Assembly (NCBI GenBank): GCA_938083085.1
Contig: CALLKX010000013.1
Span: forward strand, 62,001-126,000
Reading direction: 5' to 3'
From: an uncultured bacterium
GTDB lineage: Bacteria > Planctomycetota > UBA1135 > GCA-002686595
Length of the DNA: 64,000 nt
Shown here piece after piece: positions 9,814 to 18,037 of the stretch. How positions within the stretch are numbered: the stretch's first letter is position 1; each line of letters begins with the position of its first letter. Below the pieces are notes generated by a model. The model ran no database searches. It was not told where the DNA came from and saw nothing but the letters and a program-made list of their open reading frames with translations. Position numbers and translations under genes: made by a program.

Positions 9814-11921
9814 CGGCGCGATCCCCTGAACCCGACTCCTCCAGTGTGAGCAGTCGCACCGTACGCAGCCAGAAGGGCACCGCCGCTGGGCTTGCCGCTC
9901 GCCGGTCGAACCGCGGTGACCTGCCCGTCAGCGCGGCCCTAAAGCGCCTGAAGAAGGCGCAGCTGCGAGAGCCCTTCGAGTTCTGGGCCGGTGGTGACTC
10001 CACCGAGTCGCCGGCCAAGGTCGCGGAGCTTCGGAGCGCGCTGGAGGGCTGGATGTGCGAACCGCAACGCGCGGTGGAGCGGAAGCTCTCCTTGGGCGAG
10101 ACGCATCAGGCGGTGGTGGAGGCCCTGCTCCTGGCGCCGCGGCACAGGGTGGCACGCAAGACGGTGCTCTCCATCCTCGGAGGGGTGTCCGAGGGGCAGG
10201 TGCTTGGGGAGCTGGAGCGCACCGCCATGGTCTTCCGGGAGGAGGTCGACAGCGAGGAGTACTTCGCGCTGCCCGGTGAGCTCGCGGACGCGCTCCTGCT
10301 CCAGGAAATCGCCGACAAGGCCCGCGGGAACTCGGTGGCGATCACCCTCAAGGGACACCTTGACGAGCGCTACGCCGGGCCCGAGGTGGCGCGGCCAATG
10401 TCCCCCTCGCGCCTGCGGGAGATGTTCAAGATGTACGCCAAGGAGCCTGCGTCGGTCGCCCGGGTAGAGCGGCTGCCCGAGGGCCTCCGGGACCTCGTCG
10501 GGAAGACGGTCCTCGAGTTTGGCGGGCTCCTTCCCAGGCGCTTCTTCGAGCGAATGGAGACGGAGCTGCCCCATTGGAACCAGCGGCGCTGGGCGAAGAT
10601 CCTCGAGGAGTCGCTGGTCGGCACCACCGCCAGGCTCGAGCTCGAGCGCTACGGGATCCAGCATGAGGATGACACGCTGATCGTGTTCAACGAGGTGACG
10701 CTGGCCTGGTTCAAGCGTGTGGCCGTCCCCTCCGACCCAGACGCGCCCCACGACGAGGCGGCGCTCGGGGTGGACCTGATGGCGAACATCTCTCGCTTCC
10801 TCGCCTACATCATCGATCACGCGGTGCGCTTCACGGTGAAGGGGGAGATCTTCAAGACCACAGAGAAGCGGATCCTCACGGAGCTCATCCCCAACCCCGG
10901 GCGGGAGCTTGAGCGCGGCGAGGTGCTCCAGTTCATCTTCCGCTTCTCGCGATCGGCGGGGCTGATCGAGGTGACCGGTGAGCGGACCTTCAAGCTCACG
11001 GCGGCGGGGCGAGATTGGGAATCCCAGGACCTCGACACCAAGCTCGCCGGGCTCTTTGAGTACGTGACCTTCGAGCTCGACGAGGCCCATGAGTCGGTGC
11101 ACCACCCGGCCATGCGGCGGATCCTCTCCACGCTGATGAAGCGGCTCGAGGTAGGGGTCTGGTACGACGTGATGTACCTCCCCTTCCTGGCCCGGAACGC
11201 GTACCTCTCCCAGCTCGACACGTTCGGGGTGGACGAGATGATCGCGGCGCGGGGCGCCGCAGGAGCGGGGGCTGCGGAGGATCTTCAGCGCCTCGCCTGG
11301 AACCTCGTCGGGTGGGTTCGCAAGCGGCTCTATCTGCTCGGGCTCGTGGACCTCGGCTACGACTCCAAGGGCCACCCGGTGGCGATGCGGCTCTCTCGGA
11401 GCGGCGCGCGCGTCCTCGGCATCGACACCCCGGAGGAGGAGACCTTCGGCATTGGCCGCCTCGTGGTCACCCCGGACTTCGAGGTGGTCCTGTTCTCCGA
11501 CGGCGATGACGCGGTCCTCACTCACGACCTGGACCGCTTCACCGAGCGGACCAAGGATGGCGCGCTGAGGCAGTTTCGGATCAACGAGAAGAGCGTGCAC
11601 CGTGGTCTCGTTGAGGGCATGACGCTCAGCAAGATGAGGGAGATCCTGACGCTGAACGCTCGGACCCCTGTCCCCCGCAACGTGCTCCAGTCGATCTCCG
11701 ATTGGGCCGCGAAGTCGGGCCTCTTGCTGCTCGGTGCGGATCACGTCCTCCGCGCTCAGGACGAGGGCATCCTCGGACGCTTTGCGCGGGACGCGGGCGT
11801 GCGTCCTTTCATCAAGGGCAAGGTGAATGGCAACGCGCTTCAGCTGAAGAGCAAGGCGAGCCTCGCCCGGTACCGGACGCTGTTCCGGGACCTCGGGTAC
11901 CTCATCGAGTTGGAGGAGTGA
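9810..11921 (+). CDS. Helicase-associated protein, XPB partner (Helicase_C_3-like)
   Basis: This is a 703-residue protein that follows XPB with a GTGA overlap. Its middle and C-terminal parts (for example the stretch FGIGRLVVTPDFEVVLFS and the following RFTERTKDG) match what I know of the 'helicase-associated/Helicase_C_3' family, whose members sit beside XPB in other bacteria such as mycobacteria, as far as I recall. It carries no Walker A or DEAD box, so it is not itself an ATPase. The protein looks largely helical, with winged-helix-like segments. A role as a cofactor or DNA-binding partner of the helicase is inferred from this recurrent neighbourhood. The GTG start at 9810 is supported by the overlap. 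Confidence 0.78.
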   Translation: MTARSPEPDSSSVSSRTVRSQKGTAAGLAARRSNRGDLPVSAALKRLKKAQLREPFEFWAGGDSTESPAKVAELRSALEGWMCEPQRAVERKLSLGETHQAVVEALLLAPRHRVARKTVLSILGGVSEGQVLGELERTAMVFREEVDSEEYFALPGELADALLLQEIADKARGNSVAITLKGHLDERYAGPEVARPMSPSRLREMFKMYAKEPASVARVERLPEGLRDLVGKTVLEFGGLLPRRFFERMETELPHWNQRRWAKILEESLVGTTARLELERYGIQHEDDTLIVFNEVTLAWFKRVAVPSDPDAPHDEAALGVDLMANISRFLAYIIDHAVRFTVKGEIFKTTEKRILTELIPNPGRELERGEVLQFIFRFSRSAGLIEVTGERTFKLTAAGRDWESQDLDTKLAGLFEYVTFELDEAHESVHHPAMRRILSTLMKRLEVGVWYDVMYLPFLARNAYLSQLDTFGVDEMIAARGAAGAGAAEDLQRLAWNLVGWVRKRLYLLGLVDLGYDSKGHPVAMRLSRSGARVLGIDTPEEETFGIGRLVVTPDFEVVLFSDGDDAVLTHDLDRFTERTKDGALRQFRINEKSVHRGLVEGMTLSKMREILTLNARTPVPRNVLQSISDWAAKSGLLLLGADHVLRAQDEGILGRFARDAGVRPFIKGKVNGNALQLKSKASLARYRTLFRDLGYLIELEE

Positions 11922-12628
11922 TGCAGCGGCGCTTGCCCCCCAGCATGCTGGTCATCTCGCCGGGCTCTCTGACCATGGGAGCGCGTGGGAGCGGGGCGGA
12001 GCAGGACCTGGCATTGTTCCCCGGCCGGGCACGTGAGGTGCTGCGCGCTGGGGCGTCTGGCCTGCTGCTCCGCGAGCCAGATCTGGAAGACGGCCCTCTC
12101 CTTGAGCTCGCGCTGGAGCTTCGGGCCCTCATCGACCGCGAGGCGCCCGGAGCCTGGCTCGGGATTCATGATCGCGCCCATCTCGTTCAAGCCGCCGGAG
12201 CGGACGGTGCGCACCTCGCTGGTGGATCGCTGCCCGTTGCCGAGGCGCGGCGGGTGCTCGGGGACCGCGTGACGCTCGGGGTTTCGACCCACCAAGGGGA
12301 CCCGGAGGAGCGCTGGTCGGGCGCGGACTACGCCCTGCACGCGCCAATCTTCTCTCCACATTCAAAGGACCTCGAGGGCGAAGCCCTCGGCCCGTCAGGG
12401 CTCCGCGCGTTCTGCGCCGACTGCCGGATTCCCGTCTGGGCCCTCGGCGGCGTCGACGCCCAGCGTCTCCCTGAGCTCGATGGCGCTGGCGCGGCGGGTG
12501 CGGCAGCCATCGGCGCGGTATGGGGCCTTGGGCATGCTGCAGCGGATGGAGGCTTGGGCAGTCGCGTCCGCACGCTGACGGATGCGGCGGCCCGTGTGTT
12601 CACTGCCTCGCTGGAGGCGGGTCGTTGA
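11921..12628 (+). CDS. ThiE/TenI-like thiamine phosphate synthase family protein
   Basis: This 235-residue TIM-barrel protein resembles thiamine-phosphate synthase, which joins hydroxymethylpyrimidine diphosphate to thiazole phosphate. Recognisable elements are HDRAHLVQAAGADGAHL (strand with the DxxxA...GADGvHL pattern), GVSTH, GADYALHAPIFSPHSK (family GADYvgfGPvfpT.SK) and PVWALGG. Substitutions such as LHAP for the usual GP leave open whether it is a true ThiE or a TenI-like relative. The start ATG shares one base with the upstream stop (TGATG). thiL lies two genes downstream, which supports a thiamine role. No TPP riboswitch is seen; the gene sits inside the repair operon. Confidence 0.75.
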   Translation: MQRRLPPSMLVISPGSLTMGARGSGAEQDLALFPGRAREVLRAGASGLLLREPDLEDGPLLELALELRALIDREAPGAWLGIHDRAHLVQAAGADGAHLAGGSLPVAEARRVLGDRVTLGVSTHQGDPEERWSGADYALHAPIFSPHSKDLEGEALGPSGLRAFCADCRIPVWALGGVDAQRLPELDGAGAAGAAAIGAVWGLGHAAADGGLGSRVRTLTDAAARVFTASLEAGR

Positions 12629-13005
12629 CCCCTCAGCGTCGATGGCTGAGGAGCCTCCGTCGGGTGACGGTCGTGCTGGCGCTGGCGGGCATGGGGTACC
12701 TCGGCTATCGGTTTGATGTGGTGCCCGTGCCCTCATCACGTTGCAGCCCCGTCGCGCGGTTCGATGCGGGGGATCGGCTCGTGGTGGATCTCCGGCCCAC
12801 CGCCGTACAGCCCGGAGATGCGGTGCTCGTCCGGGATGCGGAGGGGCGTCTGCATCTCGTTGTGGTGTCCGCGACGCGGGACGACGGCGCGCGGATCTGG
12901 TGTAGCGCGGATTGCCCCTCATGCGAGGGGTTCGACTCGGCCGCCGCGGGCTGGGTCGACCGCCGCGCGGTGGCCGGGCGAGTCCTCCTCGCGTGGGTGT
13001 ACTGA
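12625..13005 (+). CDS. Small membrane-anchored S26/LepB-like protein
   Basis: This 126-residue protein has one N-terminal membrane segment (VTVVLALAGMGYLGYRF) followed by a short beta-rich domain. The order of elements (SSRCSPVARFDAGDRLVVD, then PGDAVLV, then a closing AGRVLLAWVY) resembles the signal peptidase I fold. The expected S-M-x-P nucleophile motif and the catalytic lysine are not evident, so activity is doubtful. I propose a TTG start at 12625 that overlaps the upstream TGA; GTG 12664 is the alternative. It ends 9 nt before thiL. The fold assignment is tentative. Confidence 0.5.
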   Translation: MTPQRRWLRSLRRVTVVLALAGMGYLGYRFDVVPVPSSRCSPVARFDAGDRLVVDLRPTAVQPGDAVLVRDAEGRLHLVVVSATRDDGARIWCSADCPSCEGFDSAAAGWVDRRAVAGRVLLAWVY

Positions 13006-13014
13006 GGTGCCCGC

Positions 13015-13935
13015 ATGAGCTGGAGTGAAGACAACCTGCACCGCTGGCTCGCCGAGCAGCCGTGGCCCGTGGGGCTGGCTGGAGCCCGCGGGCACGACGC
13101 CGCCGTGCTGCAGCCGCTCGTTGGGCGGCCGGTCGTGTGCGCGGACCAATGCGTCGAGGGCGTTCACTTTCGGCCAGACGCGGATCGGGGCGCCGCGGGA
13201 GCGAAGGCGGTGCTCCGTACGCTCTCGGATCTCGCTGCTACGGCAGCGACGCCGACGTCGGTGACCCTCGCGGTCCGGGCGCCAGAGGGCTGGTCCGAGG
13301 TTGACCTGCAGCGCGTGATCCTCGGGGCCCGCCGCGCAGCGGTGGCGCACGGAGCCGAGCTGGTGGCCGGGGACCTCTCCATGGCGCCGGGCCCCGCAGG
13401 GCTGACGGTGACTGCGCTGGGGGTCCTCGAGGGCGACGGCACGCCCGTGGCTCGGGACCGGGCGGTGCCCGGCCAGGACGTCGTCGTGACGGGCCCGCTT
13501 GGGGGCAGTCTGGCCTCGGGGCGCCATCTGGAGCCCGTCCCCAGGCTGGCCGAGGGGCGCGCCCTGGTGCGCGCGGGTGCCACGGCGATGATGGACGTGA
13601 GCGATGGACTGGCGCTGGACCTCTTTCGAATGGCGCGCTCCTCGGGGGTCGCGATCGAGCTGGAGGCCTCGGCGGTCCCGGTCCACCCCGATGCCCTGGG
13701 TGCGGCGGGGGGCGACGCCCGCGCCGCGCTTTCCCACGCCCTTCATGACGGCGAGGACCACGAGCTGCTTGCGTGCCTCCCGGATGGGTCGCCGGGGGCT
13801 TCCCCTGGGGCGACCTGGACAAGGATCGGGACGGTCCTTGAGGGGGCCGGGCTGTGGATCGCGGCCCCCTCGGGGCGCTCCCAATGGGAGCCCGGAGATG
13901 GAGGGTGGATCCATGGTGGAGGTCCCCTTGGTTGA
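13015..13935 (+). CDS. thiL: Thiamine-monophosphate kinase
   Basis: ThiL phosphorylates thiamine monophosphate to the active cofactor thiamine diphosphate with ATP. The 306-residue length is typical. Family motifs are GHDAAVL (usual GDDAAVL), AELVAGDLS (usual GGDT), MMDVSDGLALDL and HDGEDHELL (usual GGEDYELL). The His in GHD and in EDHE are small departures from the commonest form. It lies in the operon with a ThiE-like gene upstream and tsaE downstream; this thiL-tsaE neighbourhood puts housekeeping genes behind the repair genes. The ATG at 13015 follows the upstream stop by 9 nt. Confidence 0.92.
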   Translation: MSWSEDNLHRWLAEQPWPVGLAGARGHDAAVLQPLVGRPVVCADQCVEGVHFRPDADRGAAGAKAVLRTLSDLAATAATPTSVTLAVRAPEGWSEVDLQRVILGARRAAVAHGAELVAGDLSMAPGPAGLTVTALGVLEGDGTPVARDRAVPGQDVVVTGPLGGSLASGRHLEPVPRLAEGRALVRAGATAMMDVSDGLALDLFRMARSSGVAIELEASAVPVHPDALGAAGGDARAALSHALHDGEDHELLACLPDGSPGASPGATWTRIGTVLEGAGLWIAAPSGRSQWEPGDGGWIHGGGPLG

Positions 13936-13951
13936 AGGGCAGGATGGGGCC

Positions 13952-14581
13952 ATGGCGCGACGATTCAGGACCCTCAGCCCCGAGGCCACGGAGGAGCTGG
14001 GAAGGCTGCTCGGTGAACAGCTCTGGGCGGGGGCGGTGCTGACCCTCGACGGGGACCTGGGGTCGGGCAAGACGACCTTTGTTCGGGGCCTGGCGCGGGG
14101 CCTGGGGATCGAGGATGGGGTGGCGAGCCCGACCTACACTCTCATGCAGCAGCACGACGGGGGACGGCTCCCGCTCTTTCACTTCGACGCCTGGATGGAG
14201 GGTCGCGAGAAGGCGCTCCTGGCGGACGGCGCGGACGAGTTCCTCGGCCACGACGGAGTCTCGGTCGTGGAGTGGGCCGGGCGGATCGAGGCCTGGCTCC
14301 CGAGCCCGCGGCTGGCCATTGAGCTGCGGCATGACACGCCAGAGACCCGTTGGATCACCCTTCGGCGCGAGGGGGCAGAGCCGGGCGTGGAGGCCGTGGG
14401 CTCGGCGGGTCTGGCGTCCACGGATGGCCAGGGGTCGCAGGCCACGCCGACTCCGGGGAAGCGGATTGACGTCCTGTTGAGAGCCCTGGAGGCCTCAGCC
14501 GAGCTCCAGGAGGGCCCCTTGCCCGTGGTTTCTTCAGATGATGGTGAACCGGGGTCGTCCCCGGGCGTTGAGGGGCCGTGA
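13952..14581 (+). CDS. tsaE: tRNA threonylcarbamoyladenosine synthesis ATPase
   Basis: TsaE is the ATPase that works with TsaB and TsaD to make the t6A37 modification on ANN-reading tRNAs. The Walker A motif is GDLGSGKTT (K40), and the other family marks are SPTYTL (switch region), PLFHFDAW and VVEWAGRI. The protein is 209 residues, longer than the usual 150 or so because of a C-terminal low-complexity extension after about residue 150. I chose ATG 13952, since the family core begins a few residues later; ATG 13913 in the same frame would overlap thiL by 23 nt and is possible. tsaB and tsaD are not in the window. The sigma factor gene overlaps the stop by GTGA. Confidence 0.9.
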   Translation: MARRFRTLSPEATEELGRLLGEQLWAGAVLTLDGDLGSGKTTFVRGLARGLGIEDGVASPTYTLMQQHDGGRLPLFHFDAWMEGREKALLADGADEFLGHDGVSVVEWAGRIEAWLPSPRLAIELRHDTPETRWITLRREGAEPGVEAVGSAGLASTDGQGSQATPTPGKRIDVLLRALEASAELQEGPLPVVSSDDGEPGSSPGVEGP

Positions 14582-15225
14582 AGGACTCCTGGGACGGCAC
14601 GCAGGACCCCCTCGCGGCTCTCCGGGCCGGGAGGCCCGCCCCGTTCGAGGAGTTCGTTCGATCCGAAACCCGCACCTTCCTGGCCTATTTCGTCCGCCTC
14701 GGCGCCTCTCGCGCGGAGGCCGAGGATCTGGCCCAGGAGACCTTCCTCAAGTTGTTCCGCTCCGCCGCAAGCTCCGCCGCCACGTCGTATGACGTCCGTG
14801 GCCAGTTCTCAGGCTACGCCTTCCGCGTGGCCAGGAACGTGTGGATCGATCGGCTGCGTCGCAGCCGGGGGGCCGGGCCCGGGCCCATGGGGGATGTGTC
14901 CGACGCGCAGGTCCATATGGATCATCGGCTGAATCGTGCTCCCGCCGCTCCCGATGAGGGCCTGGTCCAGCGTGAGAGCGCGCAGGTCGTGCGCGACGCG
15001 TTGGCCTCGCTACCCGATGGGCACCGGGCCGTCTTTGACCTGGCGGTGGTCGAGGAGCTGCCGTACCTGGCGATCGCCGAGGCGCTTGAGATCCCTGTGG
15101 GGACGGTGAAGTCGAGAATGCACAGTGCCGTGGCCCGTGTGCGCGCGGCTCTCGAGGAGCGCGAGCGAGTCGAAGACGCCCTGCGCGCTCGCGGCGAGTC
15201 CGCTGGCGGGGAGCGGCGAGCATGA
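14578..15225 (+). CDS. RNA polymerase sigma-70 family factor (ECF type)
   Basis: This 215-residue sigma factor has only regions 2 and 4. Region 2 holds EAEDLAQETFLKLFR and the RVARNVWIDRLRR stretch used for -10 recognition. Region 4 has the helix-turn-helix LPYLAIAEALEIPVGTVKSRMHSAVARVR. It is presumably an alternative (extracytoplasmic-function) factor. The GTG start overlaps the tsaE stop (GTGA). The next gene, which overlaps by ATGA and encodes a single-pass membrane protein, is the natural candidate for its anti-sigma factor. No target promoters can be named from sequence alone. Confidence 0.93.
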   Translation: MKDSWDGTQDPLAALRAGRPAPFEEFVRSETRTFLAYFVRLGASRAEAEDLAQETFLKLFRSAASSAATSYDVRGQFSGYAFRVARNVWIDRLRRSRGAGPGPMGDVSDAQVHMDHRLNRAPAAPDEGLVQRESAQVVRDALASLPDGHRAVFDLAVVEELPYLAIAEALEIPVGTVKSRMHSAVARVRAALEERERVEDALRARGESAGGERRA

Positions 15226-16313
15226 AGGCTGGCGGCTGGAGGGACCTGGATCCCGAGGAAATCGATCGGGTGTTTGGTGGAGGCCCTGGCGGTCACGCTG
15301 CTGAGAAACCTGGAGACGGCTCCGGGGCGGCGCGGCCGGCCGCGGGCTCGTCCTTTGACGGCGGGGATGGAGCGGAGCTGGACGAGCCGGCGCTCTCCGA
15401 ACTCCTTGATCTCAAGGACCTGTGCGCCCAGGCGCTCAAGGAAGATCGACCCTTGGAGTCCGAGATCCAGGTGCGCCGAGTGGTCCGTCGCGTCCTCTCG
15501 AGGACGACGCGGGAGGACCTCAGGCGTCGCGGTGACCTGGGAGTGCTCCTTGAGTTCTGCGCCGACCGGCTGCGTGATTCGATGGTGCTGAGAGTCGCCG
15601 TGGCCGTCCTGGTGTTTCAGGTGACGATCGTCCCCATTGTCGCGTGGCACCTGCTGGTGGAGCCGAGTCGTGGCGGCGTTCGCTTCGTCCTCGAGCCGGT
15701 GCCCGAGGCGGCGCTGGAGGAGGAGTTCCCGGCGGAGGCGGAGCCCCTGAGCGTGGTGGGCGCCTCCAACTGGTGGGACCTTGAAGGTGCGGAGGCCTGG
15801 TTGCAGGCAGACGCGGACTTCGAGGGGGCGCGAATCCGGCTGGAGCAGGTGAAGTCAGCCCTGGAGGGCCGTGGGGGCCGCCCGTCCACAGCCACCGGCG
15901 TGGCCCTGCTGGAATGGACGGGGCTCAAGGCAGAGGCCTCGGCGGAACCTGGAGCTCAGGCGGTGGGTGTTGAAACGCTCATTGCATCGATCCTCCGCGC
16001 GGAGGGCCTCTTGGACCAGGTGCAAGGCGGCGGACCGTGGTCTGGCCTCGGCGAGGCCCTCGAGCGAGTGGGAGAGACGCTGGCCGCTGCGAGCGCGGCG
16101 GTGGACAGCGCGGCGCCGAGCCCCCTTGCGGTGTTGGCCTCGCGGACCCTGCGGCGTGCCTTTGACCTGGGGCTGGTGGCCCCTGCACCGGACGCGCGCC
16201 TGCCGCTTCCTGGTGCGGACGAGTGGCTCCGCCTGATCGGCGAGCAGGCGTTGGCTGTGGCTCCCGGAGACGGCTTTGTTCGCCTCTGGAACCAGGTCGT
16301 TCAGGAACTGTAG
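15222..16313 (+). CDS. Single-pass membrane protein, probable anti-sigma factor
   Basis: This 363-residue protein matches no family I recognise. It has an acidic, Gly/Ala-rich N-terminal region of about 120 residues, one clear membrane segment at about 121-146, and an Ala/Glu-rich, helical C-terminal domain of about 215 residues that would lie outside the cytoplasm. A cytoplasmic N-terminus, one membrane pass and an ATGA overlap with an ECF sigma gene are the classic layout of an anti-sigma factor, so I infer that role. The usual zinc anti-sigma motif (HxxxCxxC) is absent. Confidence 0.6.
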   Translation: MKAGGWRDLDPEEIDRVFGGGPGGHAAEKPGDGSGAARPAAGSSFDGGDGAELDEPALSELLDLKDLCAQALKEDRPLESEIQVRRVVRRVLSRTTREDLRRRGDLGVLLEFCADRLRDSMVLRVAVAVLVFQVTIVPIVAWHLLVEPSRGGVRFVLEPVPEAALEEEFPAEAEPLSVVGASNWWDLEGAEAWLQADADFEGARIRLEQVKSALEGRGGRPSTATGVALLEWTGLKAEASAEPGAQAVGVETLIASILRAEGLLDQVQGGGPWSGLGEALERVGETLAAASAAVDSAAPSPLAVLASRTLRRAFDLGLVAPAPDARLPLPGADEWLRLIGEQALAVAPGDGFVRLWNQVVQEL

Positions 16314-16319
16314 TCCCTC

Positions 16320-16339
16320 AGCGGGCCGAACTGCCCGCT
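16320..16339 (+). terminator. Hairpin at the end of the uvrA-to-anti-sigma operon
   Basis: The perfect 7-bp stem AGCGGGC/GCCCGCT (16320-16326 with 16333-16339) with a 6-nt loop lies 6 nt after the anti-sigma stop. No T-run follows, so termination is likely but not certain. Confidence 0.4.
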
Positions 16340-16367
16340 CGCCCGACGCCTGGTCGCCGTCAAGCCT

Positions 16368-16373
16368 TATCGT
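16368..16373 (+). promoter_or_regulatory. -10 hexamer TATCGT, leaderless-type, before the TolC-like gene
   Basis: The hexamer ends 8 nt before the ATG at 16382, so a transcript starting at the usual distance would begin at or next to the start codon. The ten bases TATCGTGTGC recur exactly upstream of purM (30068). No -35 is obvious. Confidence 0.4.
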
Positions 16374-16381
16374 GTGCGCAG

Positions 16382-18037
16382 ATGATGCGAACGAGCCAAC
16401 GACGATCGGGCCAGCTGGCCGCCATGTTCCTTGGGGCAACGCCTGCCTTCTCGGCGCCCCAGGTCCCTGAGGGTCCCACAGCGGAGCAAGCCAGCGCAGC
16501 GGTACAGCTCGGCGTGGCGGGGCCGTCCGATACCGCGGAGACGGCGACGTCCTCCACTGCGGGTCCAGACGCCGACCTCAACGGCGAGGTGAACCGGCAG
16601 ATCTCCCTCGAGGACGCGCTCGGGCTCGGGCTCACCAATAACCTCGGGCTGGAGCGAGCGGAGGTCGAGGCCGAGGTGGCGCGCTTTGAGGCCCTCTCGA
16701 CCTGGGGCGCCTTCGACTGGGTCTTCGACATGAACGGTCAGTTCGCAGACTCTGACTCGGTCGGTAGCTCCTCGCTGTTCGGCGGCGATGTGGTCTCCAG
16801 CCAGGACTCGCAGCTGAACCTGGACCTCAGTCGCCCGCTGGGGACCGGGGGGAGCTTCGGCTTCCACTTCGACTCCGGCCTGAACGTCACGGACAACGCG
16901 TTCGCCAACGCGCCGGAGCAGTACCGCAGCAACCTGGCGGTGAGCTACGTCCAGCCCTTGATGCGCGGCGCGGGCGAGGACTACGCGACCTCCAACCAGC
17001 GAGAGGCAGAGATCACAGAGCGCCGCCGACTGGAGGAGCGCCGCCAAGCCCGGCAGAGCCTGATCCATGACGTGGAGGTCGCCTACTGGGAGCTGGTGGC
17101 CGCGGGCCAGCAGCTAGAGGTTGCCGAGGCCGCCCTGAAGCTCGGTAAGGAGCAGATTCAACGTGAGGAGGCGCGCCTGCGGGCGGGGGATGGCACGGAG
17201 GTTGATGTGTTGCAGGCTCAGACCGAAGTCGCGACCCGGACGGAAACCTTGCTGCAGACCCAAAACAACCTCGCCCAGCGTGGCGACGACTTGAAGCGCC
17301 TGATCGTGCGGGATGAGACCTCCGGGCTCTGGAATGAGCGGCTGGACGCAACCACCCCGCTACCCGAGGCCGCTCCAGATGACCTCCTCTTGCCGGACTG
17401 GCAGGATGCCTTCCAGGTTGCGCTGGGCAAGCGCCCCGACCTGCGGACCTCCCGGCTCGACATCGACGCTGCGCGGATCCGGCTCGTGCGTGCGCAGTCG
17501 GAGCGGCTCTACGGCCTCGACTTGCGGCTCGACGCCTCGTCGGGCTCCTTCAACCAGGACTTCACCGACGCCTTCACGGAGGCGATGGAGTTCGACTACC
17601 CCCGCTACGCCGCGCGGCTCGACTACAACATGCCGTTGCAGAACCGCACAGCGTCCAACTCGGAGCGTGCGGCCCGTGAGCGGGTCCGCGGGAGCCAGAT
17701 CTCACTGGAGGAGGCCGAGGTCAATGCGCTCGCAGAGATCCGGCGGACCCTGCGGGATGTGCGCTATCGGGCCCAGGCGGTGCGGGCGTCGGAGCAGAGC
17801 TTCGAGCTGGCGAAGCGGCAGCTTGAGGCCGAGCAGCAACGGTTTGAGGCCGATCTGACGACGACCTTCGAGGTCCTCCAGTTCCAGCAGACGCTCATCG
17901 AGGCCGCGTCCAACCGAAGCGCGGCACGGGCCGAGTACGCCAAGAGCCTGGTGGCGCTGGATCGCGCGAGCGGCACGCTCGGCGAGGAGACGGACCTCAT
18001 GCGACAGGAGCTTGCCGCCGATGCGTCCCAGAACTGA
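16382..18037 (+). CDS. TolC-family outer-membrane efflux protein
   Basis: This 551-residue protein is of the outer-membrane efflux channel family that pairs with inner-membrane transporters and adaptor proteins. Features seen are a hydrophobic N-terminus that could be a signal peptide, a spacer of low complexity to about residue 75, then two TolC halves, each with long helices. These are marked by DALGLGLTNNLGLERAEVEAEVARFE, beta-strand repeats (LNLDLSRPLGTGGSFGF; VSYVQPLMRGAG) and Glu/Arg/Gln-rich coiled helices near the C-terminus. No adaptor or pump gene is nearby. ATG 16382 is immediately followed by ATG 16385; either may be used. It overlaps the next gene by 17 nt. Confidence 0.88.
   Translation: MMRTSQRRSGQLAAMFLGATPAFSAPQVPEGPTAEQASAAVQLGVAGPSDTAETATSSTAGPDADLNGEVNRQISLEDALGLGLTNNLGLERAEVEAEVARFEALSTWGAFDWVFDMNGQFADSDSVGSSSLFGGDVVSSQDSQLNLDLSRPLGTGGSFGFHFDSGLNVTDNAFANAPEQYRSNLAVSYVQPLMRGAGEDYATSNQREAEITERRRLEERRQARQSLIHDVEVAYWELVAAGQQLEVAEAALKLGKEQIQREEARLRAGDGTEVDVLQAQTEVATRTETLLQTQNNLAQRGDDLKRLIVRDETSGLWNERLDATTPLPEAAPDDLLLPDWQDAFQVALGKRPDLRTSRLDIDAARIRLVRAQSERLYGLDLRLDASSGSFNQDFTDAFTEAMEFDYPRYAARLDYNMPLQNRTASNSERAARERVRGSQISLEEAEVNALAEIRRTLRDVRYRAQAVRASEQSFELAKRQLEAEQQRFEADLTTTFEVLQFQQTLIEAASNRSAARAEYAKSLVALDRASGTLGEETDLMRQELAADASQN

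Noticed and set aside
11900-11960. TPP riboswitch before the ThiE-like gene
   Set aside because: The gene starts on the previous stop codon, leaving no room for a leader, and no thi-box sequence (CUGAGA) was seen.
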